Source: a bacterium
GTDB taxonomy: Bacteria; Desulfobacterota; Binatia; DP-6
Length of the DNA stretch: 64,000 nucleotides
NCBI GenBank assembly: GCA_026129405.1
Contig: JAHCID010000007.1
Location: 186,001-250,000, forward strand
Reading direction: 5' to 3'
The notes beneath the pieces were generated by a model. It made no database searches, had not been told where the DNA came from, and saw only the letters and a program-made list of their open reading frames with translations. This document shows positions 45,688 through 54,379 of this stretch, piece by piece. The stretch's first letter is position 1. Each line of letters starts with the position of its first letter. A program made the position numbers and the translations under genes.

Positions 45688-46485
45688 TCAGCTGCGCAGG
45701 TCGGGGAGCTTCGGGAAGCGCAGCTTCGCCGTCTGCCGGCGCAGCATCGCCGGCCACACGACGCGCATCAGGTAGGCGATGCCGACCCAGCGCGGCACCG
45801 TCACCTCGTGCGCGCCCCGCGCCAGCGCGCGCCACACGACGCGGGTGAACTCGGCCGGCTCGAGGAACGAGCGGTCGGGCATGCGCGCCAGCGTCTCGGG
45901 CGGGAACATCTCGGTGCGCACGAGCGCGGGATAGACGACGAGCACGTGGATGCCGAGGACCCCCAGCTCGAGCGTCAGCGCCTCCGACAGCCCCGTCACC
46001 GCGAACTTCGTCGCCGAGTACGCGCCCTCGTCGGGCTGGCCGAGCCGCCCCGCCACCGACGACAGGTTCATGATCCAGCCGGCGCCCTGCGCGCGCATGA
46101 TCGGCAGCGCCGCGCGGATCGCCCAGACGACGCCGAGGTAGTTGGTCGTCATCATGCGCGCGAACTCGTCGACGTCCTCGTCCTTGAACAGCCGGTGACG
46201 CACGTAGCCGGCGGCGTTGACGAGGAGATCGAGGCGACCGAAGTGCGCGTGCGTCGCGGCGACCGCGCCCTCGACGGCGGCGCGGTCCGAGACGTCGGCG
46301 GGGACGACCAGCGTGCGCGCCGCGCCGAGCGCCTGCGCCAGGGCCTCGAGACGATCCGCCCGCCGCGCCACCAGCGCGACCTTCGCGCCGCCGGCGACGA
46401 GATCGCGCGCCAGCTGCTCGCCGATGCCGCTCGACGCCCCGGTGACGAGCGCGACGCGGTCGCGGAGGTCGGAGAGGCCGGGCAC
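45688..46485 (-). CDS. Short-chain dehydrogenase/reductase
   Basis: 265 residues from a GTG. It carries the cofactor motif VTGASSGIGEQLAR (~14-27), NAAG (~90), the catalytic Ser in NLSSVAGRL (~143) and Tyr/Lys in YSATKFAVTGLSE (~157-169). The preference for NADP(H) is suggested by VARRADR after strand 2. The C-terminal part VTVPRWVGIAYLMRVVWP suggests peripheral membrane contact, as in lipid-active SDRs. It is convergent with the P450 (9-base gap) and follows the ferritin-like gene on the same strand. Confidence 0.92.
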   Translation of the reverse strand: MPGLSDLRDRVALVTGASSGIGEQLARDLVAGGAKVALVARRADRLEALAQALGAARTLVVPADVSDRAAVEGAVAATHAHFGRLDLLVNAAGYVRHRLFKDEDVDEFARMMTTNYLGVVWAIRAALPIMRAQGAGWIMNLSSVAGRLGQPDEGAYSATKFAVTGLSEALTLELGVLGIHVLVVYPALVRTEMFPPETLARMPDRSFLEPAEFTRVVWRALARGAHEVTVPRWVGIAYLMRVVWPAMLRRQTAKLRFPKLPDLRS

Positions 46486-46500
46486 GCCGTCGCGCGGATG

Positions 46501-47331
46501 CTAGCCGCGGCCGCCCGGGACGAAGCGCAGTGCCAACCCGACCATGCCCGGCACCATCTTCGGGCGCAGCAGGCCGTCGGCATAGGGCTCGAGCCGGCGG
46601 TCGTTCTCGCGCATGCACGTCTGCGCGAGGGTGAGCAGGTTGACGTCGCCGATCTCGCTCGGGACCTGCATCGTGAAGTCGTCGCCGGCGTCGGTGTCGC
46701 GCAGCTGGAGCGCGGTCTTCACGCGGCCGAAGGCCTGGAGCGCGACGCCGGCCATGCGGCGGACCATGAACCACGGCTTCTGCACGACGGGGAGCCGATT
46801 GCCGCGATACGCCGCCCAGTTCGTGAAGAAGAGGATGTGGCGCGCCTCCTCCTGCATGACGCCGTCGAAGATCTCGACCAGCGGCTTCGCGAAGAAGCCG
46901 GTGTCGGCGGCGACCCGGAAGAGGCCGAAGGCGAAGAACGAGTCAAAGCACTCGCCGTAGCCCATCCGCATGAAGCCCCATTCGGCGTCGCGTGGTCGCT
47001 GCGGCGGGTCGCCGGGGATGTCGATGCGGTAGTGCGCGAGCAGGTGCTCGAGGAGCTTCGAGTGCCGCTCCTCCTCGTACGCCTGCATCGCGATCGCCTC
47101 GCGCAGCACGGGATCGGGCTCGACGTCGGCCATCGCACGCACGCGTGCCGCAGCCGTGCGCTCGCTCGACACGGCTTCGCCCCAGAACGGCAACGCGCGC
47201 AGGCGCTGCAGCTCGGCGTCGCTCAGGGTCGGCCATGCGATCTCGTGCGGCTCGAACGCGTGGAAGCTGTCGACGAACACGCGGCAGAAGTGCTGCTTGT
47301 GCTCGTCGCTGCCGATCCGCGGCTTTCGCAT
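46501..47331 (-). CDS. Ferritin-like di-iron protein of unknown function
   Basis: 276 residues from the ATG at 47331. Two helix pairs contain the iron-binding pattern YEEERHSKLLEHLL (~70-83) and VMQEEARHILFFTNW (~148-162), each with Glu and ExxH residues, as expected of a carboxylate-bridged di-iron site. Related ferritin-like proteins include membrane-linked oxygenases and desaturase-type enzymes. It precedes the SDR by 16 bases on the same strand, so they could form an oxidase/reductase pair. Substrate and activity are not inferable. Confidence 0.75.
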   Translation of the reverse strand: MRKPRIGSDEHKQHFCRVFVDSFHAFEPHEIAWPTLSDAELQRLRALPFWGEAVSSERTAAARVRAMADVEPDPVLREAIAMQAYEEERHSKLLEHLLAHYRIDIPGDPPQRPRDAEWGFMRMGYGECFDSFFAFGLFRVAADTGFFAKPLVEIFDGVMQEEARHILFFTNWAAYRGNRLPVVQKPWFMVRRMAGVALQAFGRVKTALQLRDTDAGDDFTMQVPSEIGDVNLLTLAQTCMRENDRRLEPYADGLLRPKMVPGMVGLALRFVPGGRG

Positions 47332-47388
47332 GGATGGGAGCCCCTTAGCGCTTCGCCGACATCGGGGCAAGGCAGGGTTCGCGCAAGT

Positions 47389-47417
47389 TTGACCGGCCGG
47401 TGCTCGCACCGTAACAG
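47389..47417 (+). promoter_or_regulatory. Sigma-70-like promoter for the copper-site lipoprotein gene
   Basis: TTGACC (47389-47394), a 17-base spacer and TAACAG (47412-47417) fit a housekeeping promoter. The predicted start of transcription falls on or next to the ATG at 47424, implying a leaderless message. Confidence 0.4.
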
Positions 47418-47423
47418 ACGCAC

Positions 47424-48176
47424 ATGCGGACCTTCATGCTCGCCGCGCTGACGGCGTCGATGCTCCTCGGATGCGGCGGTGGCGGCGGCGACGCCCGGAG
47501 CGCCGCGCCCGCGACGCCGCTCGATCCCGCCACCACCGGCACGATCGTCGCGACCGTCGCCTTCGACGGGACGCCGCCGGCGATGCAGGAGCTGACCATG
47601 GGCAGCTTCGCCGACTGCAAGCAGATGCACCCAGGCGCGATCCTCGCCGGCGACATGCTGGTGCAGGACGGCAAGGTGCGGAACGCGTTCGTGTGGATCG
47701 AGGACGGGCTCGGCGACCGCGTGTTCGCGACGCCGGCCGAGAAGGTCGTGATGGATCAGCAGGGCTGCCTCTACGTGCCGCGCGTCGCCGGCGCGCAGAT
47801 CGGCCAGCCGGTCGAGTTCCTGAACGGCGACGCCATGCTGCACAACGTCCACGGCACGCCGAAGGAGAACTCCGGCTGGAACGTCGCGCTCTCGCGCAAG
47901 GGCGCCGAGCGCACGCTGACGTTCGACAAGCCCGAGATCATGATCAGCATCCGCTGCGACCTGCACCCGTGGATGCAGGGCTGGCTCGGCGTCGTCGGCC
48001 ATCCCTACTTCGGCGTCAGCGGCGCCGACGGCGCCGTCACGTTGCAGGACGTGCCCGCCGGCGACTACACCGTCGGCGTGTGGCACGAGCGCTTCGGCCG
48101 CCGGACGGCGAAGGTGACGGTCGCACCGCAGCAGACCGCGAGCACCACCTTCACCTTGACGCCGCCCTCCAATTGA
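47424..48176 (+). CDS. Lipoprotein with putative type 1 copper site and carboxypeptidase-regulatory-like domain
   Basis: 250 residues. A signal peptide with lipobox (LLGCGG, Cys17 or so) indicates anchoring to a membrane on the periplasmic face. The middle domain has an early-cupredoxin layout: His140 (MLHNVHG), Cys178, His181 and Met184 in CDLHPWMQG, i.e. the Cys-x2-His-x2-Met ligand set of type 1 copper. A C-terminal beta domain (GVSGADGAVTLQDVPAGDYT) resembles carboxypeptidase regulatory repeats. The next gene encodes a PuuD-like membrane protein, suggesting a shared electron-transfer role. Copper binding is inferred, not shown. Confidence 0.8.
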   Translation: MRTFMLAALTASMLLGCGGGGGDARSAAPATPLDPATTGTIVATVAFDGTPPAMQELTMGSFADCKQMHPGAILAGDMLVQDGKVRNAFVWIEDGLGDRVFATPAEKVVMDQQGCLYVPRVAGAQIGQPVEFLNGDAMLHNVHGTPKENSGWNVALSRKGAERTLTFDKPEIMISIRCDLHPWMQGWLGVVGHPYFGVSGADGAVTLQDVPAGDYTVGVWHERFGRRTAKVTVAPQQTASTTFTLTPPSN

Positions 48177-48239
48177 CCTGCCGCCATCTGGCTTGGTAGT
48201 CGCACCCGTCCGTCAACCAGAAGGGGGAGGAGTACCGGA

Positions 48240-49010
48240 ATGGAGATCACGGAGTTTCTCCAGGCGATCTTTCGCTGGGTCCACGTCGTCGCGGGCATCG
48301 TCTGGATCGGGCATCTGTACTTCTTCAACTTCGTGAACGGTCCCTTCGAGACGACGCTCGACGGCGACAGCAAGAAGAAGGTCGTGCCGCAGCTCCGCCC
48401 GCGCGCCCTCTTCTGGTTCCGCTGGGGCGCCGCCTGGACGTGGATCACGGGCGTGCTGCTCCTGATGCTCGTGTTCTACCACGGCCGCATCATGTTCGAC
48501 GGCGACGCCGGCTGGCACGCCGGTGCGTTCGTCATGCTCGCGGTCACGTTCCTCGCCTTCGCGCTCTACGATCCGCTCGCCAAGGCCATCAAGGACAATC
48601 AGCAGATGGCCTACCTGGGCCTCGCGCTCTCCGCGGTCGTCGTCCTCTGCTACGTCTTCGTCGGCGGCTACGGCTACCGCGCCACCACGATCCACCTGGG
48701 CGCCCTCTTCGGCACGCTCATGGCCGCCAACGTCTGGATGCGCATCTGGCCGGCGCAGCAGAAGATCATCACCGCGATCCGCGACGGCCAGGCACCCGAC
48801 GCGGCGCTCGTCGGCCTCGCCGGCACGCGCTCGCGGCACAACACCTACATGTCCGTGCCGCTCGTCTGGCTGATGCTCGACCAGCACACGACGGTGGCGT
48901 CGACCTTCCTCGGCCTGCCGAGCTACGCCTGGACCGTCATCATGATCGGCGTCGCCTGGTACGTGGTGATGCAGATCTACACCAAGGCCGGAGGGGTGAA
49001 GGGCTTCTGA
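48240..49010 (+). CDS. PuuD-like membrane protein (urate hydroxylase N-terminal domain family)
   Basis: 256 residues with about seven membrane helices, beginning QAIFRWVHVVAGIVWIGHLYFFN (in part, RWVHVVAGIVWIGHLYFFNF), which resembles the N-terminal domain of PuuD. Full PuuD carries a C-terminal cytochrome c domain; that domain is absent, so the periplasmic electron carrier would have to be another protein, and the copper-site lipoprotein 63 bases upstream is the evident candidate. GGAGGAG precedes the ATG. Conserved His residues in helix 1 could bind haem. Urate as substrate is doubtful. Confidence 0.8.
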   Translation: MEITEFLQAIFRWVHVVAGIVWIGHLYFFNFVNGPFETTLDGDSKKKVVPQLRPRALFWFRWGAAWTWITGVLLLMLVFYHGRIMFDGDAGWHAGAFVMLAVTFLAFALYDPLAKAIKDNQQMAYLGLALSAVVVLCYVFVGGYGYRATTIHLGALFGTLMAANVWMRIWPAQQKIITAIRDGQAPDAALVGLAGTRSRHNTYMSVPLVWLMLDQHTTVASTFLGLPSYAWTVIMIGVAWYVVMQIYTKAGGVKGF

Positions 49011-49088
49011 GCGAACCCCGGGGGCGCCCGCGCGCCCCCCGGGGCCTCCGGGTTGTGACCCGGGCGACTCGCTGGCAGCCTCGACGGC

Positions 49089-49790
49089 ATGCGGATGGGA
49101 CGCGCGCTGGCGGTGCTGGCGCTGGGAGTGGCGGGGATCGGGGGCCTGGCGGTGGCCCGCACCACGGTCGGTACCGTGCGCGCCAGCGGTGCCGTGGAAG
49201 CGAACGTGGCCGGCGCCTGGGAGCCGTTCCACGGCGGCGCCCTCGGCGAAGGCGCGCAGCTGCGCGTCGGGCCGGGCGGCAACGCCATCCTCGAGACCCC
49301 CGACGGCGATGTCGTCGGCATCGCCCCGGGCGCGCTCGTCGTGGTCGAGAGCGCGGTCCCGGCGCGGCTGCGCCTCGACGAGGGCACGGCGCAGGTGAAG
49401 CTGCGCCCCACCTCGGCGCTGGCGCTCGACACCGCCTACGGCGCGCTGCGCGCGCCGCTCACGCCGGCCGGCGACGACGACGGCCGCGCCACCGTCACCG
49501 TCAACTATGCCGACGCACAGGTGGCGGTCCATCGCGGCAACGTGGCGCTGGTCCGCCCCGGCGGCGTCGTGATCGACCTCTATCCCGGACAGACCGCGCA
49601 GCTCGACACGCGCGACGAGGGCGTCGAGATCACGAGCCTCGCCGGCCGCCCCGGCGACCCGAACGCGCCGCGCCTGCCGGGCAATCCCGCGTCGGATCCG
49701 AAGATCATGGTGAGCCCGATCGTCGCGCAGACCGTGGTCGGCGCCGCGATCACGACGATGGGCTTCCTACTCGGATTCGTCGGCATCTAG
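49089..49790 (+). CDS. FecR-like periplasmic protein
   Basis: 233 residues. An N-terminal membrane/signal segment (ALAVLALGVAGIGGLAVA) is followed by a FecR-type beta domain: VGTVRASGAVEANV, GGALGEGAQLRVGPGGNAIL, GRATVTVNYADAQVAV and LYPGQTAQLD. The C-terminus has a second hydrophobic segment (VVGAAITTMGFLLGFVGI), so it may be membrane-anchored at both ends. No sigma factor is adjacent, unlike the classical FecR-FecI pair. It may be a stand-alone beta-domain protein. It shares its stop codon with the convergent thioesterase. Confidence 0.7.
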   Translation: MRMGRALAVLALGVAGIGGLAVARTTVGTVRASGAVEANVAGAWEPFHGGALGEGAQLRVGPGGNAILETPDGDVVGIAPGALVVVESAVPARLRLDEGTAQVKLRPTSALALDTAYGALRAPLTPAGDDDGRATVTVNYADAQVAVHRGNVALVRPGGVVIDLYPGQTAQLDTRDEGVEITSLAGRPGDPNAPRLPGNPASDPKIMVSPIVAQTVVGAAITTMGFLLGFVGI

Positions 49791-50194
49791 TCGACGGCCG
49801 GCGGCGTGCGCCGCACGCCGAACGTGCCGAGCGCCTTCGCGACCAGCGTACCCTCGTCGGTGGTGACCTCGCCCTCGACGACGGCGACCGTGGTGCGCAG
49901 GCTGACGACGCACGCCCGGCAGCGCAGCCGCCGCTCGCGCGTGAAGGAGACGTAGGTCACGTTCAGGTTGTGCGTCGCGATGCGGTCGCTGGCGCCGAGC
50001 CGCCGCGCGATCGCCACCGCGAGCGCGGTGTCGAAGAAGGTCGCGACGAGCCCGCCGTGGACCGTGCCGAACGGGCTCAGGAAGTCGTCCGGCGCGGTCA
50101 TGGTGACGACCACCGCGTCGTCGTCGGCCGACTCGACCGCCATGCCGAGGAGCGACCAGAAGCCCGGCGCCGCAGGACGCGCGCCCGCCGTCAC
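49787..50194 (-). CDS. PaaI-like hot-dog thioesterase
   Basis: 135 residues. The catalytic-type motif PFGTVHGGLVATFFDTALAVA (in part VHGGLVATFFDTALA, ~43-57) and the following NLNVTYVSF match the PaaI/4HBT group, which hydrolyses aryl- or acyl-CoA. It is coupled to dcd through GTGA overlap. The stop forms a CTAG shared with the convergent FecR-like gene. Confidence 0.88.
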   Translation of the reverse strand: MTAGARPAAPGFWSLLGMAVESADDDAVVVTMTAPDDFLSPFGTVHGGLVATFFDTALAVAIARRLGASDRIATHNLNVTYVSFTRERRLRCRACVVSLRTTVAVVEGEVTTDEGTLVAKALGTFGVRRTPPAVD

Positions 50195-50700
50195 GGGCGA
50201 TCCTGCCCGGCGAAGCGCCCGGCGTAGATCGCGCTGCCCTCGCAGCGCTGGAGCACGATCTGGCAGAGGCGCACGCCGGCGTGGATCACGAGCGGCCGAT
50301 GGGCGACGTTCGACATCTCGAGCACCTGCCGGCTGTCGACGCCCGGCGCGATGAAGCCCGCCGTCACGTGGATCATGAGCCCCAGGCGCGCGAAGCGGCT
50401 GCGCCCCTCGAGCCAGCCGGCGACGTCGCCGGGCAGCCGGATGCGCTCGCGCGTGATGCCGAGGATCGTCTCTCCCGGCTGCAGCACGTAGGGCGGCGTC
50501 AGGGTCCGCACGGTGCCGCTCGTGCGATAGTCGGCGTCGTCGGTGACCGCGACCGGCTCCCGGCCGTCGGCCATGACGCGGATCTCGTCGCCGAGGTGGA
50601 GGTCGATCGACGCCGGACCGATCTGATCGGGCGTGAACGGATCGAGCGTGAGGCGGCCCGCGGCCAGCTCACCCTGGATCGCGTCGCGAGTGAGGATCAT
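50191..50700 (-). CDS. dcd: dCTP deaminase
   Basis: 169 residues, close to normal. Motifs: DPFTPDQIGPASIDLHLG (~20), EGRSRFARLGLMIH (~98) and AGFIAPGVDSRQVLEMSN (~113-130), where the Glu of VLE is the catalytic residue and the Ser/Arg of RSRFARLG are conserved. It deaminates dCTP to dUTP for thymidylate synthesis. The following gene overlaps it; the enoyl-CoA hydratase gene diverges 43 bases away. Confidence 0.92.
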   Translation of the reverse strand: MILTRDAIQGELAAGRLTLDPFTPDQIGPASIDLHLGDEIRVMADGREPVAVTDDADYRTSGTVRTLTPPYVLQPGETILGITRERIRLPGDVAGWLEGRSRFARLGLMIHVTAGFIAPGVDSRQVLEMSNVAHRPLVIHAGVRLCQIVLQRCEGSAIYAGRFAGQDRP

Positions 50701-50743
50701 GCGGCGAGTGTAGCAGACGGGGGGCCGGTGCTATACGACGCGC

Positions 50744-51526
50744 ATGCCGTACGAGTACGTCTCGCTCGCTGCCGACGCACGCATCGGCACCGTCACGATG
50801 TGCCGTCCCGAGCGGCGCAACGCCCTCTCCGAGGCGCACCTGCGCGAGCTGCTCGAGGCCTTCGAGCGGCTCGGCGACGATCCCGACGTCGACGCCATCG
50901 TGCTCGCCGCCGACGGCCCCGTCTTCTGCGCCGGACACGACTTCGCCGACATGGCGCCGCGCGATCTCGACGGCATGCGCCGCCTCCTCGAGCTCTGCAC
51001 CCGGGTCATGCGGATCATGCAGCAGGTGCCGCAACCGGTGGTCGCCAGCGTGCAGGGGCTCGCCACCGCCGCGGGCTGTCAGCTCGTCGCCAGCGCCGAC
51101 CTCGCCGTCTGTGCCGACGAGGCCGCGTTCGCGGCGCCCGGCGGGCGCGGTGGCTGGTTCTGCCACACGCCGATGGTGGCGATCGCCCGCACGGTGGGAC
51201 GCAAGCGCGCGCTCGAGCTGGCGTTCACCGGCGATCCGATCGACGCCGCCACGGCGCTCGCGTGGGGGCTCGTGAACCGCGTCGTGCCGCGCGCGGAGCT
51301 GCGCGCCGCGACCGAGACCCTGGCGCGCGCGGCGAGCCGCGGCAGCCGCGCGTCGAAGGCGCTCGGCAAGCGCATCCTCTACCGGACGCTCGAGCTCGAC
51401 GTGGACGCCGCGTACGCCTGCGCCGTCGACGCGATGGCGGCGAGCGCGCTGACGCCGGACGGTCGCGAGGCCATGGCCGCCTTCCTCGAGAGGCGCCCCG
51501 GCCGGTGGCCGGCGCCGCGCTCGTGA
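50744..51526 (+). CDS. Enoyl-CoA hydratase/isomerase family protein
   Basis: 260 residues. Crotonase-fold motifs: VTMCRPERRNALSEAHLREL (~16-35), VFCAGHDFADMAP (~60; oxyanion strand) and VASVQGLATAAGCQLVASAD (~100-119; second oxyanion hole). The catalytic Glu residues of classical hydratase appear as AAGCQ instead of the usual GGGxE, so hydratase activity is doubtful; this resembles the ECHDC3-type subgroup. ATACG just upstream could be part of a -10 box. Confidence 0.88.
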   Translation: MPYEYVSLAADARIGTVTMCRPERRNALSEAHLRELLEAFERLGDDPDVDAIVLAADGPVFCAGHDFADMAPRDLDGMRRLLELCTRVMRIMQQVPQPVVASVQGLATAAGCQLVASADLAVCADEAAFAAPGGRGGWFCHTPMVAIARTVGRKRALELAFTGDPIDAATALAWGLVNRVVPRAELRAATETLARAASRGSRASKALGKRILYRTLELDVDAAYACAVDAMAASALTPDGREAMAAFLERRPGRWPAPRS

Positions 51527-51574
51527 GCCCAGCCCCCGGGGTTTGCCTAGGGGCGCACGATTCCGGTTCAATGG

Positions 51575-53170
51575 GTGGCCGTGACGTCCGCCACCGTTGC
51601 CTATTTCTGCATGGAGTTCGGCCTCTCCGAGACCTTCCCGATCTACGCGGGCGGTCTCGGCATCCTCGCCGGCGATTTCATGAAGTCCGCCCACGACCTG
51701 AAGCTCCCGGTGGTCGGCGTCGGCCTGCGCTGGGCGCGCGGGTACTCGCGCCAGCGCATCGGCGACGACGGCCTGCCCGTCTCGGAGTTTCCGAGCTACA
51801 AGGCCGACTTCCTCGAGGACACCGGCGTGCGCGTCCGGGTCCGCGTCGCCCGCCGCGAGGTCGAGGCGCGGGTGTGGCGCACGGAGCACTTCGGCAACGC
51901 CCCGCTGCTGCTCCTCGAGCCCGTGCACGCGCGCGACGCCTGGATCACCCACCGCCTGTACGATCCGAAGCTCGACTCGCGCATCGCCCAGGAGATCCTG
52001 CTCGGCATCGGCGGCGTGCGCGCGCTGCGCAAGCTCGGCATCGACGTCGACACGCATCACTTCAACGAGGGCCACGCGGTCTTCGCCGGCGTCGAGCTGA
52101 TCGCCGAGCGCATGCGCAACGGCGCCTCGTTCCGCGACGCCTGGACCGCCGTGCGCGAGCAGATCGTGTTCACCACCCACACGCCGGTGCCCGCAGGCAA
52201 CGAGGTGCACGGGCTCGGCGAGCTGCGCCGCCTCGGCGCGTGCTGCGAGCTGGTCGATTGGGAGATGCGCTCGATCGGCGGCGACCCGTTCAACATGACG
52301 GTCGCCGGCCTGCGCCTCTCGCGCCGCGCGAACGCCGTGTCGAAGCTGCACGCCGAAGTCTCGCGCGAGATGTGGCGCGAGGTCGAGGACGCGAGCGGCA
52401 TCATCCCGATCACCAACGGCGTCCACTGCGGCACCTGGCAGGAGGCGACGATCCGCGCCGCCGCCGCCGATCCCGCGGCGCTGTGGAAGGCACACACGGC
52501 GCTCAAGCAGGAGCTGCTCGACACGGTCGCCGGCCGCACCGGCGTGCGCTTCGACCCGAACGTCCTGACGATCGGCTTCGCGCGACGGGCCGCCTCGTAC
52601 AAGCGCAGCGACCTCCTCTTCCGCGACCCCGCCCGCATCGAGCCGCTCCTGCACGGCGGCAAGCTCCAGCTCGTGTACGCCGGCAAGGGCCATCCCGACG
52701 ACGACGCCGGCCGGCGCATCATCGGCACGCTCGTGCGCATGTCGCAGCGCTTCCCCGAGAGCGTGGTCTTCGTCCCCGACTACGAGATGGCGCTCGGGCG
52801 CGCGCTCACGCGCGGCGCCGACGTCTGGCTCAACAACCCGGTGCGGCCGCTCGAGGCCTGCGGCACGTCCGGCATGAAGGCGGCCATGAACGGCGTCCCG
52901 AACCTCTCGGTGCTCGACGGGTGGTGGCCGGAGGCCTGCGAGCACGGGGTCAACGGCTGGGCCATCGGCGACGAGACGTCGGGCCATCCCGACCAGGATC
53001 AGCGCGACGCCGAGGCGCTCTACACGGTCCTCGAGCGAGACGTCCTGCCTGCCTATGCGGATCGCGACCGCTGGACCCGCATCATGCAGGCGAGCATCGC
53101 ATCGACCGAGGAGGCCTTCTCGTCGGACCGGATGCTGCGCGACTACTTCGCGCAGCTCTACGCGCGCTGA
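51575..53170 (+). CDS. glgP: Alpha-glucan phosphorylase (GT35)
   Basis: 531 residues from a GTG, the short form of the family. It starts YFCMEFGLSETFPIYAGGLG, a hallmark, and includes NEGHAVFAGVEL (~165), TTHTPVPAGNEVH (~205), ITNGVHCGTW (~285) and the pyridoxal-phosphate/active-site region FARRAASYKRSDLLF (~335) and NPVRPLEACGTSGMKAAMNG (~425-444, the conserved SGMK near the phosphate). It cleaves alpha-1,4-glucan with phosphate to glucose-1-phosphate, linking to the debranching and TreY/TreZ genes elsewhere. The last 13 bases overlap the convergent histidine kinase. Confidence 0.92.
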   Translation: MAVTSATVAYFCMEFGLSETFPIYAGGLGILAGDFMKSAHDLKLPVVGVGLRWARGYSRQRIGDDGLPVSEFPSYKADFLEDTGVRVRVRVARREVEARVWRTEHFGNAPLLLLEPVHARDAWITHRLYDPKLDSRIAQEILLGIGGVRALRKLGIDVDTHHFNEGHAVFAGVELIAERMRNGASFRDAWTAVREQIVFTTHTPVPAGNEVHGLGELRRLGACCELVDWEMRSIGGDPFNMTVAGLRLSRRANAVSKLHAEVSREMWREVEDASGIIPITNGVHCGTWQEATIRAAAADPAALWKAHTALKQELLDTVAGRTGVRFDPNVLTIGFARRAASYKRSDLLFRDPARIEPLLHGGKLQLVYAGKGHPDDDAGRRIIGTLVRMSQRFPESVVFVPDYEMALGRALTRGADVWLNNPVRPLEACGTSGMKAAMNGVPNLSVLDGWWPEACEHGVNGWAIGDETSGHPDQDQRDAEALYTVLERDVLPAYADRDRWTRIMQASIASTEEAFSSDRMLRDYFAQLYAR

Positions 53171-54333
53171 AGCCCCTCGCGCAGGGCCGGCACGCGCACC
53201 ACCACGCGGCTCCCCGCCCCCGGCACGCTGTCGACGGCGATCGTGCCGCCCATGGCGGCGACGAGGCGCCGCGTGATCGCGAGTCCGAGCCCCGTACCGC
53301 GCACGCCGTGCGCCGGCACCCCGGGCGGCGCGGCGAACGGCTCGAACAGTCGCGCCCGCTGCGCTTCGCCGAAGCCGGGACCCGTGTCGACCACCGCGAG
53401 CTCCAGCACCGTCGGGGCCGACGGCGGCTCGCACGCGAGCGCGGCATGGACCGTCACGCCGCCCTGCACGGTGAAGCGCAGCGCGTTCTGGACCAGGTTC
53501 ACCAGCACCTGGCGCAGGCGATTCGGATCACCCAGCAGACCGACGCACGCGGCCGGATCGCACGTGGTGCGCAGGGTGAGGCCCGCACGGTCCGCCGCCT
53601 GACCGCAGAGGAGCGCGACGTCGCGCAGGAGGGCGGCGACGTCGAGCCGCCGCGTCTCGATGCGCAGCCGGCCCGCGTCGAGCATCGCCGTATCGAGCGT
53701 GTCACTCGCGACCCCGAGCGCGGCATCGAGCCCGCGCGCGAGCACCGCCACCCAGGGGCGCGCCGCCTCCGGCAGCTCGACGCCCGTGAGCGCGTCGAGC
53801 GCGCCCGCCATCGCGTGCAGCGGATTGCGGATCTCGTGCGCGATCATCGCGAGCTGCGCGGCGTGCGGCGCCGCCTCACCGTCGCTGCCGGGCACGACGT
53901 GCGGCTCGCGGCCGAGGTAGTACGCGACGCCGACGAACTCCTGCGCGCGCCCGTCGGGCGCGCGCAGCAGGCGCATGATCCCCTGCACCCAGCGCCAGCC
54001 CTGGGTCGCGTGGGCGAGCCGGTAGACGAGGTCGACCGTGCCGCCGGCCTCGAGACGCGCCGACAGGGCCCCGAGCGCCCCGCCGTCGTCGGGATGCACG
54101 CGATCCCACCAGAAGCGCGGATCGCCGACGTACTGGGCGGGCGTCCAGCCGGTGAGCGGGAAGACGCTCGGGCTGATGTATCGCACCGCGAACGGCGGCT
54201 CCGGGGCGGCGACGAAGATCGCGGCCGGCAATGCCTCGAGGATGGCGTCAAACCGCTGCCAGTCCGTCTGCATGCCCTCGAGCCGGTCCTGCGCCCGATC
54301 GAGGAGGTCACGCAGCAGCTCGAGCCGATCCAT
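53158..54333 (-). CDS. PAS-domain sensor histidine kinase
   Basis: 391 residues, soluble. PAS (~25-140; ISPSVFPLTGWTPAQYVGD), HisKA with H-box AMIAHEIRNPLHAM (~160) and HATPase with NLVQNALRFTV, DTGPGFGE and GTGLGLAITRR. No membrane helix, so it probably senses an internal signal through PAS. No adjacent response regulator is seen. It ends inside the convergent phosphorylase gene. Confidence 0.92.
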   Translation of the reverse strand: MDRLELLRDLLDRAQDRLEGMQTDWQRFDAILEALPAAIFVAAPEPPFAVRYISPSVFPLTGWTPAQYVGDPRFWWDRVHPDDGGALGALSARLEAGGTVDLVYRLAHATQGWRWVQGIMRLLRAPDGRAQEFVGVAYYLGREPHVVPGSDGEAAPHAAQLAMIAHEIRNPLHAMAGALDALTGVELPEAARPWVAVLARGLDAALGVASDTLDTAMLDAGRLRIETRRLDVAALLRDVALLCGQAADRAGLTLRTTCDPAACVGLLGDPNRLRQVLVNLVQNALRFTVQGGVTVHAALACEPPSAPTVLELAVVDTGPGFGEAQRARLFEPFAAPPGVPAHGVRGTGLGLAITRRLVAAMGGTIAVDSVPGAGSRVVVRVPALREGLQRA

Positions 54334-54379
54334 GACGCTCGGGTCCTAGCGCCGGCCGCGGCGGCGGACAAGCCGAAAC

